Translations under genes and position numbers: made by a program | In this document: positions 49,777-60,102 of the stretch, in pieces | Layout: every line of letters starts with the position of its first letter | Numbering within the stretch: the first letter of the stretch is position 1 | The notes under the pieces: generated by a model | The model's database searches: none | The model's input: only the letters and a program-made list of their open reading frames with translations | Told to the model about the DNA's origin: nothing | Assembly: GCA_905221615.1 (NCBI GenBank) | Contig: CAJNDT010000613.1 | Span: forward strand, 656,501-720,500 | From: Symbiodinium sp. CCMP2592 | Lineage: Eukaryota > Sar > Dinophyceae > Suessiales > Symbiodiniaceae | DNA: 64,000 nucleotides | Reading direction: 5' to 3'

Positions 49777-51750
49777 CTTCGGGGGAGAAGGCATTTCCTG
49801 TGGAGCTGGCTCTGCACTTCATGCAGACATTCTTTCGCAACATGCATCTTGGCCACATCAGATCCAGAGACTTTACAGTTCCAAGCCCTGCCCTAGCCCC
49901 CGCCAAAAACTCTAGGTCCCGAATATTGCTTCTAACCAATTCTAACATAACCGGATGGAACCCTATATAGCCCTGCCATCTAGACTTGCAAGTCCACTTC
50001 TGCATGGATATCTTGTGCTCTGCACACTATAGAACCTGAAGCACACGTTACCAGCTAGAAAAGCAAGCGTCATTTCGAGATGTGCTGTGCATGGCTTTAG
50101 GCCAGGTGCGCCCCCAGCCTCTGTGCCTTTGCATTCTGCTGCCAGTGCTGTGTGATATGTGTGCAGGCATGCCACCTGAAACTTTCTTCTTGATTGCACC
50201 CTTGCTCAAGAGTTTCAAGTTGAACTGGTTTTGTTGTCCAAGCTCCATATAGAGCTCATGAGCATGGCTGGTTCCTGTGTGAGCAACTGCTCGGCGAGAG
50301 GAGTGATGCTTGCCCATTCCGAAGGACCCTTCGTCTTCGGCATTGTTGATTGTTTGATCAGTGTTCAGCCGGGGTTTCTGCAGGACTCATGCAAATGCCG
50401 AACAAGTTCTGGCACTCGTGCATTCGTGTCCTTTACTCCCATGAGGACCGTATAGCCGTCCAGAGCATGGTTCTTTTACAGGGTTTTTAATGGGCTTATG
50501 CAGGCTTGGAGGCTTTGGGGTTGTATTGAAAGTGTTGAAGACATGGACGGTTTTAGGGCTTGCGGTTGAAGGCTTGGGGTTCTATAGAGCAATCCGGCTT
50601 ATAAAGTAGAAACACGGGCTGGGGCTTGGCTATGTAATACTGCATTACATTGTCGAGGAACTTCCTTGTGCTGACGATGCTGTGGAGATGATAGTGCACA
50701 ACATACGCCTCGGTGGTATTTGCCTACTCTTTAAGCAGCTCTTCGCTCAGCCGAGTGATTCGACAGTCCAGCCCTGAGGTGCTGATTTTTTTTCGCAGCT
50801 CGATCCGTGCAGCCGATGCATCGTCGATTGATGTGCCTCGCAAGGTCTTCTGATGGAGTTTGATGGGTGAGCCGGGCACTCTTGCAGATCCGGCCATGCA
50901 AAGTAGATCGACATGCCGGGCTTAGCTGGGGGATACATGCAGCCTGTGCGAGATCTGCAACTTGAAAAGCTATAGTGCTTTTAACCCTGCACTTGATCAA
51001 GCTTGGGAGAACCCTATATCTACATATACTCCCCTCGCAGGCAATGGTTTTGCGCTGCATACGATTTTGGATTCCCCTCGACCTCGGCATCGAACACTCG
51101 ACAAAGGCAAGTGCCATAAACCACCAAGCAGCCTTCATAAAGACTTCCCTGCCAGGCCTCCGGTGATCGCTCTTCGGCGCTGCGCCACATCGACCCTGAG
51201 TGCAAGGCCAACCCGTGGACGCTGTAGTGTACTCGTATATACGGCTAGAACAGCAGTGCAAGCCGACATCCGTACATGCATGCAGTGTATGCAGCATCAG
51301 TTTCTAAAACTCTCCAACAATGCTGGTCAGGATTCCTGCCCTGCAAGCACTACGACACCGATCCCCGAATCTTCAAAGAAGGCCAGCGGCATTGCACATA
51401 TTCACATGTATATACACATGCAGATTGTACCGGCCCCTGCTGCAGGCCGTGGGTCGTGGCTTTGGTTTTGGTGTGTGTGGTGTCTCGGATGCATGCAGAT
51501 ACTGTGAGATAAAGTGATTGTGGATATGACAATCGATCAGGCTGGGTGGCCTTGGTGCTGGCAGCTGCCGTTCTTCTTTGGACGGAGGTGTGCCCTCGGA
51601 CGGAGGTGTGCCCTCGCATGTGTATGTGTGGGAAATTCAGAACTCATGTTGTTGTGCTGTTCGCTTTCTGTCTGCTGTGCATTACGACCTCCATCGAAGT
51701 GTTTGTCGCAGTCGGTTTTGGGCCAGAGTTGTGACCGGTGTGCTTGTACA
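49777..51750. other. No gene assigned
   Basis: Overlapping open stretches on both strands (for example 50,731-51,297 on - and 50,962-51,507 on +) with no recognisable domain, biased composition or paired splice signals. Repeat density drops sharply compared with 13-49 kb. It may be the 5' flank of the next gene. Confidence 0.4.
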
Positions 51751-51763
51751 GTGCAAAGTGCAC

Positions 51764-54672
51764 ATGGCTGAGCCTTTTGCTGAGCCTGCAGCGGAGCCGG
51801 GAATGGGCGAGGAGGAGGATGGAATCGAGGTGGTGTTGCCACCTGCAGGGCATCTTGCTGAAGCCTGGGACAAGGATCCGCTGATTAGGCGGCAGATGCG
51901 GGACGGCAAGAAGCTTTTGGCTTGGACCAGTCGAGTGACGATTGGTGCCGCAAACCAAGCATCCTTGGTTCTGAACAGAGCCGCCATTATGATCGTGATT
52001 GATGTCTGGGGCGACATTTGTCGAGAGCCCAAGTCTGTGCCCATCCGCTGGGTGAGGGAAGAGGTGTCTGGATTGAAAGTTTTCACCGTAATTTTGTGAG
52101 TGTCGTTCAGGTTTGTGAGTTCTATCTAGATTTGTCGAAGCCTGCAGGTGAAGCGGCTCCACGAAATGTTCACGCCGCAGCCAGACCCGGTTGATGTGGT
52201 GGTAGACCAGTGGGGATGCAAGCGGTTAGTCAGCCTCGCTATCAGACGCTACCGTTCTGGCATCACTTCCTTCAGGGACTGCTGTTGCTGCTTCTGTGAT
52301 CCGTGCTTGTGTTATCAAGCAAGTAAACATACATGTGCCTCTTCACATACCCTGCAAGGATGCAAGGATGCAGCCAATGATGGACCTGATGATCCAGAAA
52401 TGGGGAGCAACTGGGGAGTTGCCTGTTGATGCAGGCCCAGCCCCTGCTGCTGCCGACGCAGGTGAAGATGCGCCGCCTGATGTTGGCGATGCTTTGATAG
52501 CCCCTCCACCTCCAGCAGCCTACCTGGTTCTTGCAGGCTTGGATTCCGATGATGAAGGTGGTCTGCCTTCAAACCGTTGCTTGGATGACTATCCTTTGTG
52601 TGAGGATGCAAGTGATACCGAAATGGCCGATGGAGCATTGGAGCTGGGGTCGGACCCCGCACAGGAGCCCAACCAGGTTCTGCAGTCGGTCCCAGACAAG
52701 GGTGATGGTACATTGCTCGATGTCGACTCGGTCCCGGTCCCAGGTTCAACCTCATGTGAAGCCTCCTTGCCCGATCAGGTTGTGCAGTCGATCCCAGACA
52801 GGGGTGATGGTACATTGCTCGGTGCCCATTCGGTCCCGGAGAAAGCTTCTCCACAGGTTGTGCAGTCGGTCCCGGTGGCTATGGATGCTGTGGTGGCCAA
52901 GAACAATGCTGTCCAGGACAAGCTTGCTCGATTGCAAGCCATCCGGCTGCTTGTCGATATCATTATGAGGTTGTGTGCCAGTTGACATGTGTCACCGTTG
53001 CTGGCATGGATTGTTTTTTTAGCAACCACATGCAATCGTATAAGGGCTCGCCTCGCGGAGAAGCGAGCCTCGACTGGCTCGATTGGCCGGAACTCATGCG
53101 CCTTGTCTCGCAGATTGTGGTGCACGCTAGCAAACCATGTAGGCCATGCATGTGTGGACACACATATATGATTGGGCTTAGGCCGAGCTGGTGATCATGA
53201 CCCTTCTCGAGTGGAGACGCAACCCTTCATCAATGCTGACCTCATTGCTGGCACGATGTCTAAGTGCCCTTCCTTTGTAGACCTGGACTCTCAGCCAGGA
53301 AGCACGCCGCACACGACAGCAGAGAAGCCAGCAGCCTTGGAAGATGTGGGAGCTGAATCCCCGCACCCACTTAGAAGGACCCTTTGCTTTGATAGCGCCG
53401 TGTCCAGTGTGTCACCCGAGACCCGGGGCAAGACCCAGCCTACTACAACAGAAGCCGCAGCAGAGCCTCCAGCAGAAGCCCTAGCAGAGCCGTCAGCAGA
53501 AGCCACCGCAGAGCCATCAAAGAAGTCAGCAGAAGCCCCCGCAGAGGCATCAAAGGAAGCCCCAGCAGCGCCGTCTCCAGAAGCCACAGCAGAGCTGTCA
53601 GCAGAAGCCCCAGCAGAGTCATCAGCAGAAGCCCCAGCAGATCCTGCAGCCCCAGCAATGAAGGCCGTTGACCATGTACCGTGCCGAGATGTGGAGCCTG
53701 ACTCAGTGCTCGACTACAAGGCTGGCTTGGCTAAGTCACCTGTGTAAACCCGAGCAGATTGTAAATTAATGACATGCTGTATGTGTATTGCAACTCGCTT
53801 TGCATTGTCTCCCTGTACAGGGGGCCCCAGAAAGAACTGCCCAGTTCATCAAGAAGCACGTGGAGGGCGAGGAGGATCAGGATGACGAGGAGGATGCAGC
53901 TGAAACGTCGAAACCACAGCGAGGTCGTGGTAGAGGTGGCAAAGGCAGGGGCAGAGGTGGAAAAGGCCGGGGAAAGGCCCCTGCCAGCAACAGCAAAAAC
54001 AAGAAGGGCAAGGGCAAGGGCAAGGGTAAGAAGCCAAATAAGAAGGAGCCTGCAGAGCCACTTGTAACTCCAGCAAAAAAAACAAAGGAGGCAGATCCTG
54101 AAAGCGGAGCAAAGCCGAGCCCGAAGCGAGGCAGGGCCCCATCCAGTGCAGCCAAAGCAGCAGCCAAGAAATCGAAGGTGGAGCCGGAGCCAGCCGAAGC
54201 GCCGCTGGAGCCAGCAGCAAAGCCTAAGCAGACTCCCAAAGCAAAGGCTTCCCCAAAGAAAGCAGCTGTTGCGAAGCCTGCCACCGCCAAACCTAAAGCA
54301 AAGGGTAAGGCAAAGGCTCAGGATGCGAGTGCAGATGGTGATTCTGCTGAGGGTGGCAAGGCTACCTTCGCTTCGAGGAACAAGCCTAAAGGTGGCAAGG
54401 CCCTCCTGCACTGGACGGCCATCCGGGATGCTTTCAACGACCACGTCCGAGATACGATTCTTACTCCGGGCAAACGGGAGGACACGCATGCAAAGTGTTT
54501 GTGATTCAAGCTTCAACTCTCATTATATAGCTGCTTGTGATTGCAGGATCCTTTCTGGGCCATGGTCAAGCCGAAGCTTGCAGAGAAGCCGGGTGAGACC
54601 TACGAGGTATACTTTGCCATGGCTCTGGATTGTGTCGACCAGTTTCGGGCGAGCCTAGAGCAAGAGGGCTGA
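51764..54672 (+). CDS. Split gene: basic Ala/Pro/Lys/Glu-rich protein with RG-rich tract
   Basis: Exons by frame and splice signals: 51,764-52,087 (ATG start, MAEPFAEPAAEPGMGEEED; donor GTAATT), 52,147 to about 52,255 (VKRLHEMFTPQPDPVDVVVD), about 52,356-52,980 (three repeats of the type VLQSVPDKGDG), an uncertain one near 53,050-53,150, about 53,190-53,741 (EAPAEASKEAPAAPS-like repeats), 53,821-54,489 (RGRGRGGKGRGRGG, then Lys/Ala/Pro-rich; GC donor GCAAAG) and 54,547-54,672 (FWAMVKPKLAEKPGETYEVY, ends EQEG-stop). A TTGTACAG acceptor just before the ATG would suit spliced-leader trans-splicing. The first and last exons look globular; the middle is intrinsically disordered and strongly basic, suggesting nucleic-acid or chromatin binding (inference). 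Family not recognised. Confidence 0.62.
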
Positions 54673-56000
54673 GAGGAGCTATGTACTTGCACGGCACCTG
54701 CTAGCATGCCTTCGTCGGGGCAGCTCTGGTTTCAATTTTCGATGCAGCTACACCTGCTTCAGAGAGCGGGTGCTGCTTCGGGGATCATGCAAACATGAAA
54801 TGCCGATATTGCCTGAAGCCGACAATCCTGCTTCAAGGGTGCGACGCCATATTGAATGTCAGGTGAAAGTAACATATCTAGATCTAGACAGTTTTAGCCC
54901 GATCTCGAGCACTTCTCCTGTTTCAATGTCTGACATTTGATATATGGAAGCTCGCAAGTCAAGCATGGGGGTGAACCTCATGATGGGGCGAAGCACTCAC
55001 GTGTCACAGGCCAGTGCAATACCCGGATACAAATGCAAACGCTGCCTTTGCAAGAGAACTGAGTGTGCTACCTTATAAGCCCAACATAGTGCCACCAAGA
55101 TTCTTGCGCAGGTACTGATGAATCGCCGGCAGAACGTCGGTGCGCTTCTGCAGAGAGGCATCTCCTTTGGTGCGAGTCCAACCGGCCAGTTTTATGCTGA
55201 TACGGGTGTGCCAAAGGTTTGATCATATCCGAGCTAGCATAGACACCGTAGTAGTGGGCTGGGTTTGGTATATATGTACGAGAGGCAGGCATGTACGGTT
55301 TCAGTACATCGACTAAACGGTGTAGGTTGATTGAAGAGATGAATATGGTTCTGCATGGGTTCTGGGTCCGGGGCTTTATAAGGGCTTGAGGTTGTGGTAT
55401 ATTTTATTTACATGTAGATAAAGCTTCTCCAGGTGAATTTAAGATTCGGGTTGTGGGTATTTATATATTCGGTTTACATATTGGGTTATATCTGGCTATA
55501 TAATATGTGGGCTTCAGGTTGTAGGATATGTAAGGTTATTATAAGATACGGGGTTATATAGGGTATTTATACATTCGGGATTTACATTGGGTTTGTGCGG
55601 GGGTTCACGGGCTTGTATAGTGGGGACACTTAATTACTCGATTTATTTGGTTTATGCTGCTGCACCATGAGGTGTTTGATGCACTGTGTTGTAGTCTGGA
55701 CAGACCACATTGATCGACACTTTCAGTCAATTTGATGCTCCTGCAGTGTTACTCGAAATCGAAGGCTCCGGGCTTCGCTGAAGCAAGCAAACTGGGTTTT
55801 CATACCATGAATCCTCGAAGCTGCTGTCTGTCAGCACCCTATATATCCCAAACCTACTCCACATAGACCTATATACAGCCCATATATATGTAAACCTTAT
55901 GTAATGAACCTTCTATATAGGTTTATGTAAATTAGGGGTTTCGGGGTGCTATATGTATCCATACACATGTCAGGCTACGCTCGGTTTATCCTATACGGGG
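54673..56000. other. Intergenic, nothing recognised
   Basis: AT-rich from about 55,380 with TATA/GGTTATAT-like repetitiveness. No open frame with protein-like composition and no MITE until 56,003. Confidence 0.5.
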
Positions 56001-56002
56001 AA

Positions 56003-56155
56003 CTACTTGGAGGGTCGGGGGACTTATATAGTAACTGGTTATGTTATATAGGGATTCTTATAAGTACCAGGAGCCCCAATTATGGTCCCCTTTAAGGGTA
56101 CTTATATAAGTATACTTACTATACCTGCTTACTAAGTCCCCGGACACTCCAAAGA
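56003..56155. repeat. Diverged family A element
   Basis: CTACTTGGAGGGTCGGGGGA at the left and TACTAAGTCCCCGGACACTCC at the right, with GTACTTATATAAGTATACTT inside. The only clear MITE in the gene-rich right part. Confidence 0.6.
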
Positions 56156-56401
56156 TATAGCGGGTGATCGATTTCGCTTTGTTTTGCTGAATCGGTTTCG
56201 ATCAGCCTCGGCCAGCAATGCTGACTGCAGAAGCCGTGGAAGTTGCTGCCAGACGCTTGATGGCCCTCAATGCTCCGAAAGTGGCATGATCAAGTTTATT
56301 CATTATATTCATTCGCAATTCAGACTGGCATGTGGTGCTACTCTATATAGTAGTATAGTAGTATAGTAGTACAGTATGGTGCTATATAGTACTAGTATAG
56401 T

Positions 56402-56405
56402 AGTA

Positions 56406-56485
<80 letters not shown>
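56402..56485. repeat. (TAG)n microsatellite
   Basis: About 28 uninterrupted TAG units, preceded by irregular TAGTATAGTAGTA. It lies just before the first recognised exon of the next gene. Confidence 0.95.
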
Positions 56486-56571
56486 TATAGCCCAGAAGCA
56501 ACTTGCATTAAGACACATCCAAGGCATTCGTGGCCATCTTCTTGCTGGCATCGTGGATGGATCCAGCACAG

Positions 56572-57154
56572 ATTGCCTTGCGACAGGCCGACATCATAGA
56601 GTATTTCGCAGGGACAGCAAAGATAGCACGGTTGGGTCGGGCAGCCGGGTGGAACGTACTAGCTCACGATATCCTCTTCGACAAACAGAAAAAGAGCAGC
56701 ATGAACATGAACGGATCTGCTGGCTTTGCGCTACTAGGCTTGCGATCGGAGTCTTTCCGGGGATTCATGGGATCTATCCAAAATTCTATACAGGGTGTTT
56801 CGGCTGGAGGGGATGCCTATATTGTGTTTTATAGCAATGTCCAGGTAGACCCGGTACTCTTTGCAAGCAGCTACATGTGCGGTTTTTTGTTACAAGTGAG
56901 TTCGGTTTGTTGCCCAATACTACCCGAGCCTTCGGAAATGGTGGTTCTCTTTTGTGGGTCCTTAGATAAGTCCAGTCCTTAATTAGGTCGATGGGGCATT
57001 GTTTCCTTTGCTATACTACAGTACCATATATATATATATATATACCCTATATGCGCTATATACCAGTATACTACTATATATATATATATATATATATTTA
57101 TATGGAACCACCACCACCACCACCACCACCACCACCACCACCACTACTACTACT

Positions 57155-57216
<62 letters not shown>

Positions 57217-58187
57217 CTACTACTACTACACTGATCCCAAGTCTTGGCAGCCCAGGCTCGCCGTCTACATGCTGCTTTGTGCAAATCCAGAGGGAGCTGC
57301 GGTGTTCCTGGGGATCGAGTGTTCGACTTATGTCTTGATCAATCGGGGCACTTCCAAGAGAAGCCCGTTGGTACCTATGGGCGATCGCTGTTTGACGAGT
57401 GTCGCACAATCGAACATGTTCACAAGCAGGCCGGATTCATGGTATGCCATGACTTCTATACGTGTTTCAGTTTCATGTAAACACATCGATAGCTTGTTGC
57501 CGGTCTATGTGTGCAGGGCGATCCTCCTCATGTTGGCGGCTCACCTAGTGAATGCCGTCTGGATTGTGGAGCAACCTGCAAGCTCCTTGCTGTACATGCA
57601 TGATCGGTTTCAGTGGCTGTTACGAGCTTACCTTCGGCTTGGGATCCGGGCACCTTGTATGCAGCAGCCGCATGACTCATGTTAACTGTACGACTGATCT
57701 TGCAAGACAATCGCCCTGATGCAGCTAAGATGTTCAAAGAAAATTTCTGGATGAGAAAGTATGCTCATTGGGTACCGAAAAGAACAGTATGCTGGTCCAA
57801 CTCTCCTATGATCCGATGCTTGAGGGCAGGCAAGCTTGCTAACCATGAAAGAGGTGGCCAAAATGGTGTTCGGCATTCTCGCAACCGGCATGGGGTTCGT
57901 TGCTTTCAAGGAAGTCGAAAGCTAAAGGACACCCAGTTCCCTGTCAGCAATGTAATCAGCAAGTCTGGTACATTCTCGTAAAACCCTTGTCCATGAACCC
58001 ACGCAACACACCGCGAGGCGATATCCTGCAAAGTTTGCCCGAGCTCTCGTTGATTTGGTTCCTGCTCTCCGGCACGGTCCTGCTCGCTTGCAGCCGACTG
58101 CGGAGGCCGGTGGGAGAGCCTTGCAAGTCATTTGGGCGGACAAGCAGAGGGAGGGAGAGAGGGAGAGAGAGAGAGAGAGAGAGATAG

Positions 58188-58218
<31 letters not shown>

Positions 58219-58740
58219 AACGGGACGCAGGTTAAAGACGCAGATGGGTCGCGATGGGGAGTGAGAGAGAGAGAGAGAGAATATAGGTGCTTCTGCATCA
58301 CTAGGAAGCACCCCTTTTTTTCAACGATCATCGTTATGTTGTTATATAAGAGGAGAGGCAGAGAGATAGAGAGAGAGAGAGAGAGACAGAACAAATAGGT
58401 GCTTCTTCATCACTAGGAAGCACTTCTTTATTCAACGACCGAGGGGTTACACTGGCCATTATATGATATGAATGGATGTATATACTGTTGTGCAGAATGA
58501 AATCAGCTTGTGCAGGCACTGCATCTCAATACCCCATTGGAAGATCTCTTCGGTGCTTATCCTTGGGAGAAATGGGGCGAGGCTGGCTTAGAGGAGTGCA
58601 TGGTCTACCTACGATGCAGCACTTTGGTCACTGTGCCAAAAGCATTCAAACACTTGATTCCGAAGAGCCTCGCTCATTGCTGCAGCCTTTACAATTAGCT
58701 GCTTTTGAGCTTTCGCTTGCAGTGTGTAATTGAAGTTTGC
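56572..58740 (+). CDS. Split gene of the dinoflagellate EYFAG...EQP...WMRKY family
   Basis: I recognise this as an abundant dinoflagellate family of unknown function. Exons: 56,572 to about 56,730 (after CAGCACAG; ADIIEYFAGTAKIARLGRAA), 57,251-57,429 (YMLLCANPEGAAVFLG, then CSTYVLINRGTSKRS; GC donor), 57,517 to about 57,640 (WIVEQPASSLLYMHDRFQWL), about 57,730-57,936 (FKENFWMRKYAHWVPKRT, then GSRKLKDTQ), about 58,018-58,055 (RYPAKFARALVDL) and 58,516 to about 58,690 (LEDLFGAYPWEKWGEAGLEE). The junction 57,429/57,517 keeps phase (AGC-AG|G-GCG). The order of a FAG-type loop, a CSTxxxxNRGTS segment and an EQP segment parallels an AdoMet methyltransferase fold, but this is inference. Introns hold (TA)n, (CCA)n, (TAG)n and (GA)n tracts. 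The 5' and 3' ends are uncertain. Confidence 0.68.
57025..57232. repeat. Intronic microsatellites (TA)n, (CCA)n, (TAG)n with self-complementary CTA/TAG arms
   Basis: (TA)n at 57,027-57,100; (CCA)n from about 57,107 to 57,142; then CTACTACTACTTAG followed by (TAG)n and again CTACTACTAC to 57,230. CTA and TAG arms can pair, giving a large hairpin. Confidence 0.93.
58136..58400. repeat. (GA)n tracts with a duplicated GGTGCTTCT.CATCACTAGG segment
   Basis: GAGAGA runs at 58,150-58,220, 58,263-58,282 and 58,364-58,388. The flanking ATAGGTGCTTCTGCATCACT and ATAGGTGCTTCTTCATCACT (58,283 and 58,395), each followed by AGGAAGCAC, show a duplication of about 110 bp. Confidence 0.88.
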
Positions 58741-58741
58741 A

Positions 58742-58960
58742 GATAATTAGCTGCAGCTGGGATCGAAGGCTTGCCGAAAAGGTCTGTCTACCACGGATGT
58801 CATGTGCTTGCTACTTTTGCAGAATGCACCTGGCAGCCCGAGTTCAGCAGCAACCAAGCCCTTGCATTGCCGAAGTTTGTGTTGAAATCCCTGAATCGGA
58901 CCCCTACATTATGCCCAGGACACAATCTGCAAACAGCGTTTTTTGACTCGGATGGTCTCC
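58742..58960 (+). other. Possible further exon of the preceding gene
   Basis: After the acceptor TTTGCAG (58,742) a partly open GC-rich stretch runs to about 58,950 (contains PEFSSNQALALPKFVLKSLN). Frame continuity with the upstream exons is not established. Confidence 0.3.
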
Positions 58961-58973
58961 AAGCACTGAAAAC

Positions 58974-59240
58974 GAGATTGCGGAAACAGGCGTCCAAATG
59001 GCGGAAACTCGCGGCCAAATGGCGGAAACTAGCGGAATGGGGTCCCGCGCCCCCCAAAACCGGCCCAGCCCGAGATTGCGGAAACAGGCGTCCAAATGGC
59101 GGAAACTCGCGGCCAAATGGCGGAAACTAGCGGAATGGGGTCCCGCACCCCCCAAAACCGGCCCAGCCCGAGATTGCGGAAACAGGCGTCCAAATGGCGG
59201 AAACTCGCGGCCAAATGGCGGAAACTAGCGGAACGGCCCA
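58974..59240 (+). repeat. 98-bp tandem repeat, 2.7 copies
   Basis: Unit GAGATTGCGGAAACAGGCGT ... CAAAACCGGCCCAGCCC repeats at about 58,975, 59,072 and 59,170. Within each unit CAAATGGCGGAAACT occurs twice, so the unit itself holds a short internal repeat. A G-rich tract (GGTTGGGGTTGGGG, 59,265-59,420) follows. Confidence 0.9.
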
Positions 59241-59528
59241 AACCATCAACCCAGCACAGCGTTTCAGAGGGGGTTGGGGTGTGCTTGTGTCGGGTTTGGG
59301 GGTTCGGGGGTTGGGGGTTGGGGTTGGGGTTGGGGTGGTTAGGGGGCACCCCGCCTCCCCAAAAGCAGCTACAAGCTCCACTCGGGGGTTGGGGGTGGGG
59401 ATGGGGGATGGGGGTGTGGGCGGGTTTGTGCTGCTTGTGCCTTATGTTTGCAAGTTGCTATGTGTTTGAAAGCTGTGTGCCTGCATTCGGTTCACGTCTT
59501 GCATCTGTGGGCTCGACTAAAGTAACTC

Positions 59529-60064
59529 ATGTCGTTTGAGTCTCTGCCCACGAGACGTGGGTCGACAGAGACGTTGGCCCGGGGTCTGGCTTTGGCATCT
59601 GCGCCTTTGGTGGAGATGCTACGGCCGAAGCAAGAGCCTATGGATGCGGAAGAAGCAGCTCTACAGGCAGAAATGCAGGTCCGCCCACAATCCCTACAAA
59701 ACCCTTTAAAAGGGATACCCCTTCTATATAACCATTTCCTAACTAATCTGAACTCTGTACCCATCCCAATTGCCTCCGCCAGGATATCTTCGAGCAGCTG
59801 ACCGACGGTGTGATCGACATTCCTTCTGACGATACGGACGATGGGAACTGCGAGGCCGAATGCTTTTTGAAAGGTTTTTAGATGGGTGAGGGCATATATA
59901 TGCCTACATAGATCAATCTCTGTATTTCATGCATCCGAAACCCATGAAGTCGGAAGCCTGACCGGAAGCCCTAGCTAAGCTAATCCAAATCTAGTTTTGT
60001 GTGGGATCCATGATGCCAGTCCGGTGAACCTGAGGGCTGTCGCCGAAGCGGGGTTTATATAGGA

Positions 60065-60102
<38 letters not shown>

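Noticed and set aside
50731-51297. 188-residue antisense frame overlapping a 181-residue sense frame
   Set aside because: Neither shows a domain, protein-like periodicity or a supporting splice context; left as unassigned.
53731-54516. 261-residue antisense frame (Leu/Cys/Arg-rich)
   Set aside because: Complement of the Lys/Ala/Glu-rich + strand exon; such low-complexity coding rarely gives antisense stops. The + strand has matching splice sites and a terminal exon.
56309-56569. Poly-tyrosine antisense frame
   Set aside because: Direct translation of the (TAG)n microsatellite on the other strand.
57922-58311. Ser/Leu-rich antisense frame
   Set aside because: Generated by the (GA)n/(CT)n tracts.
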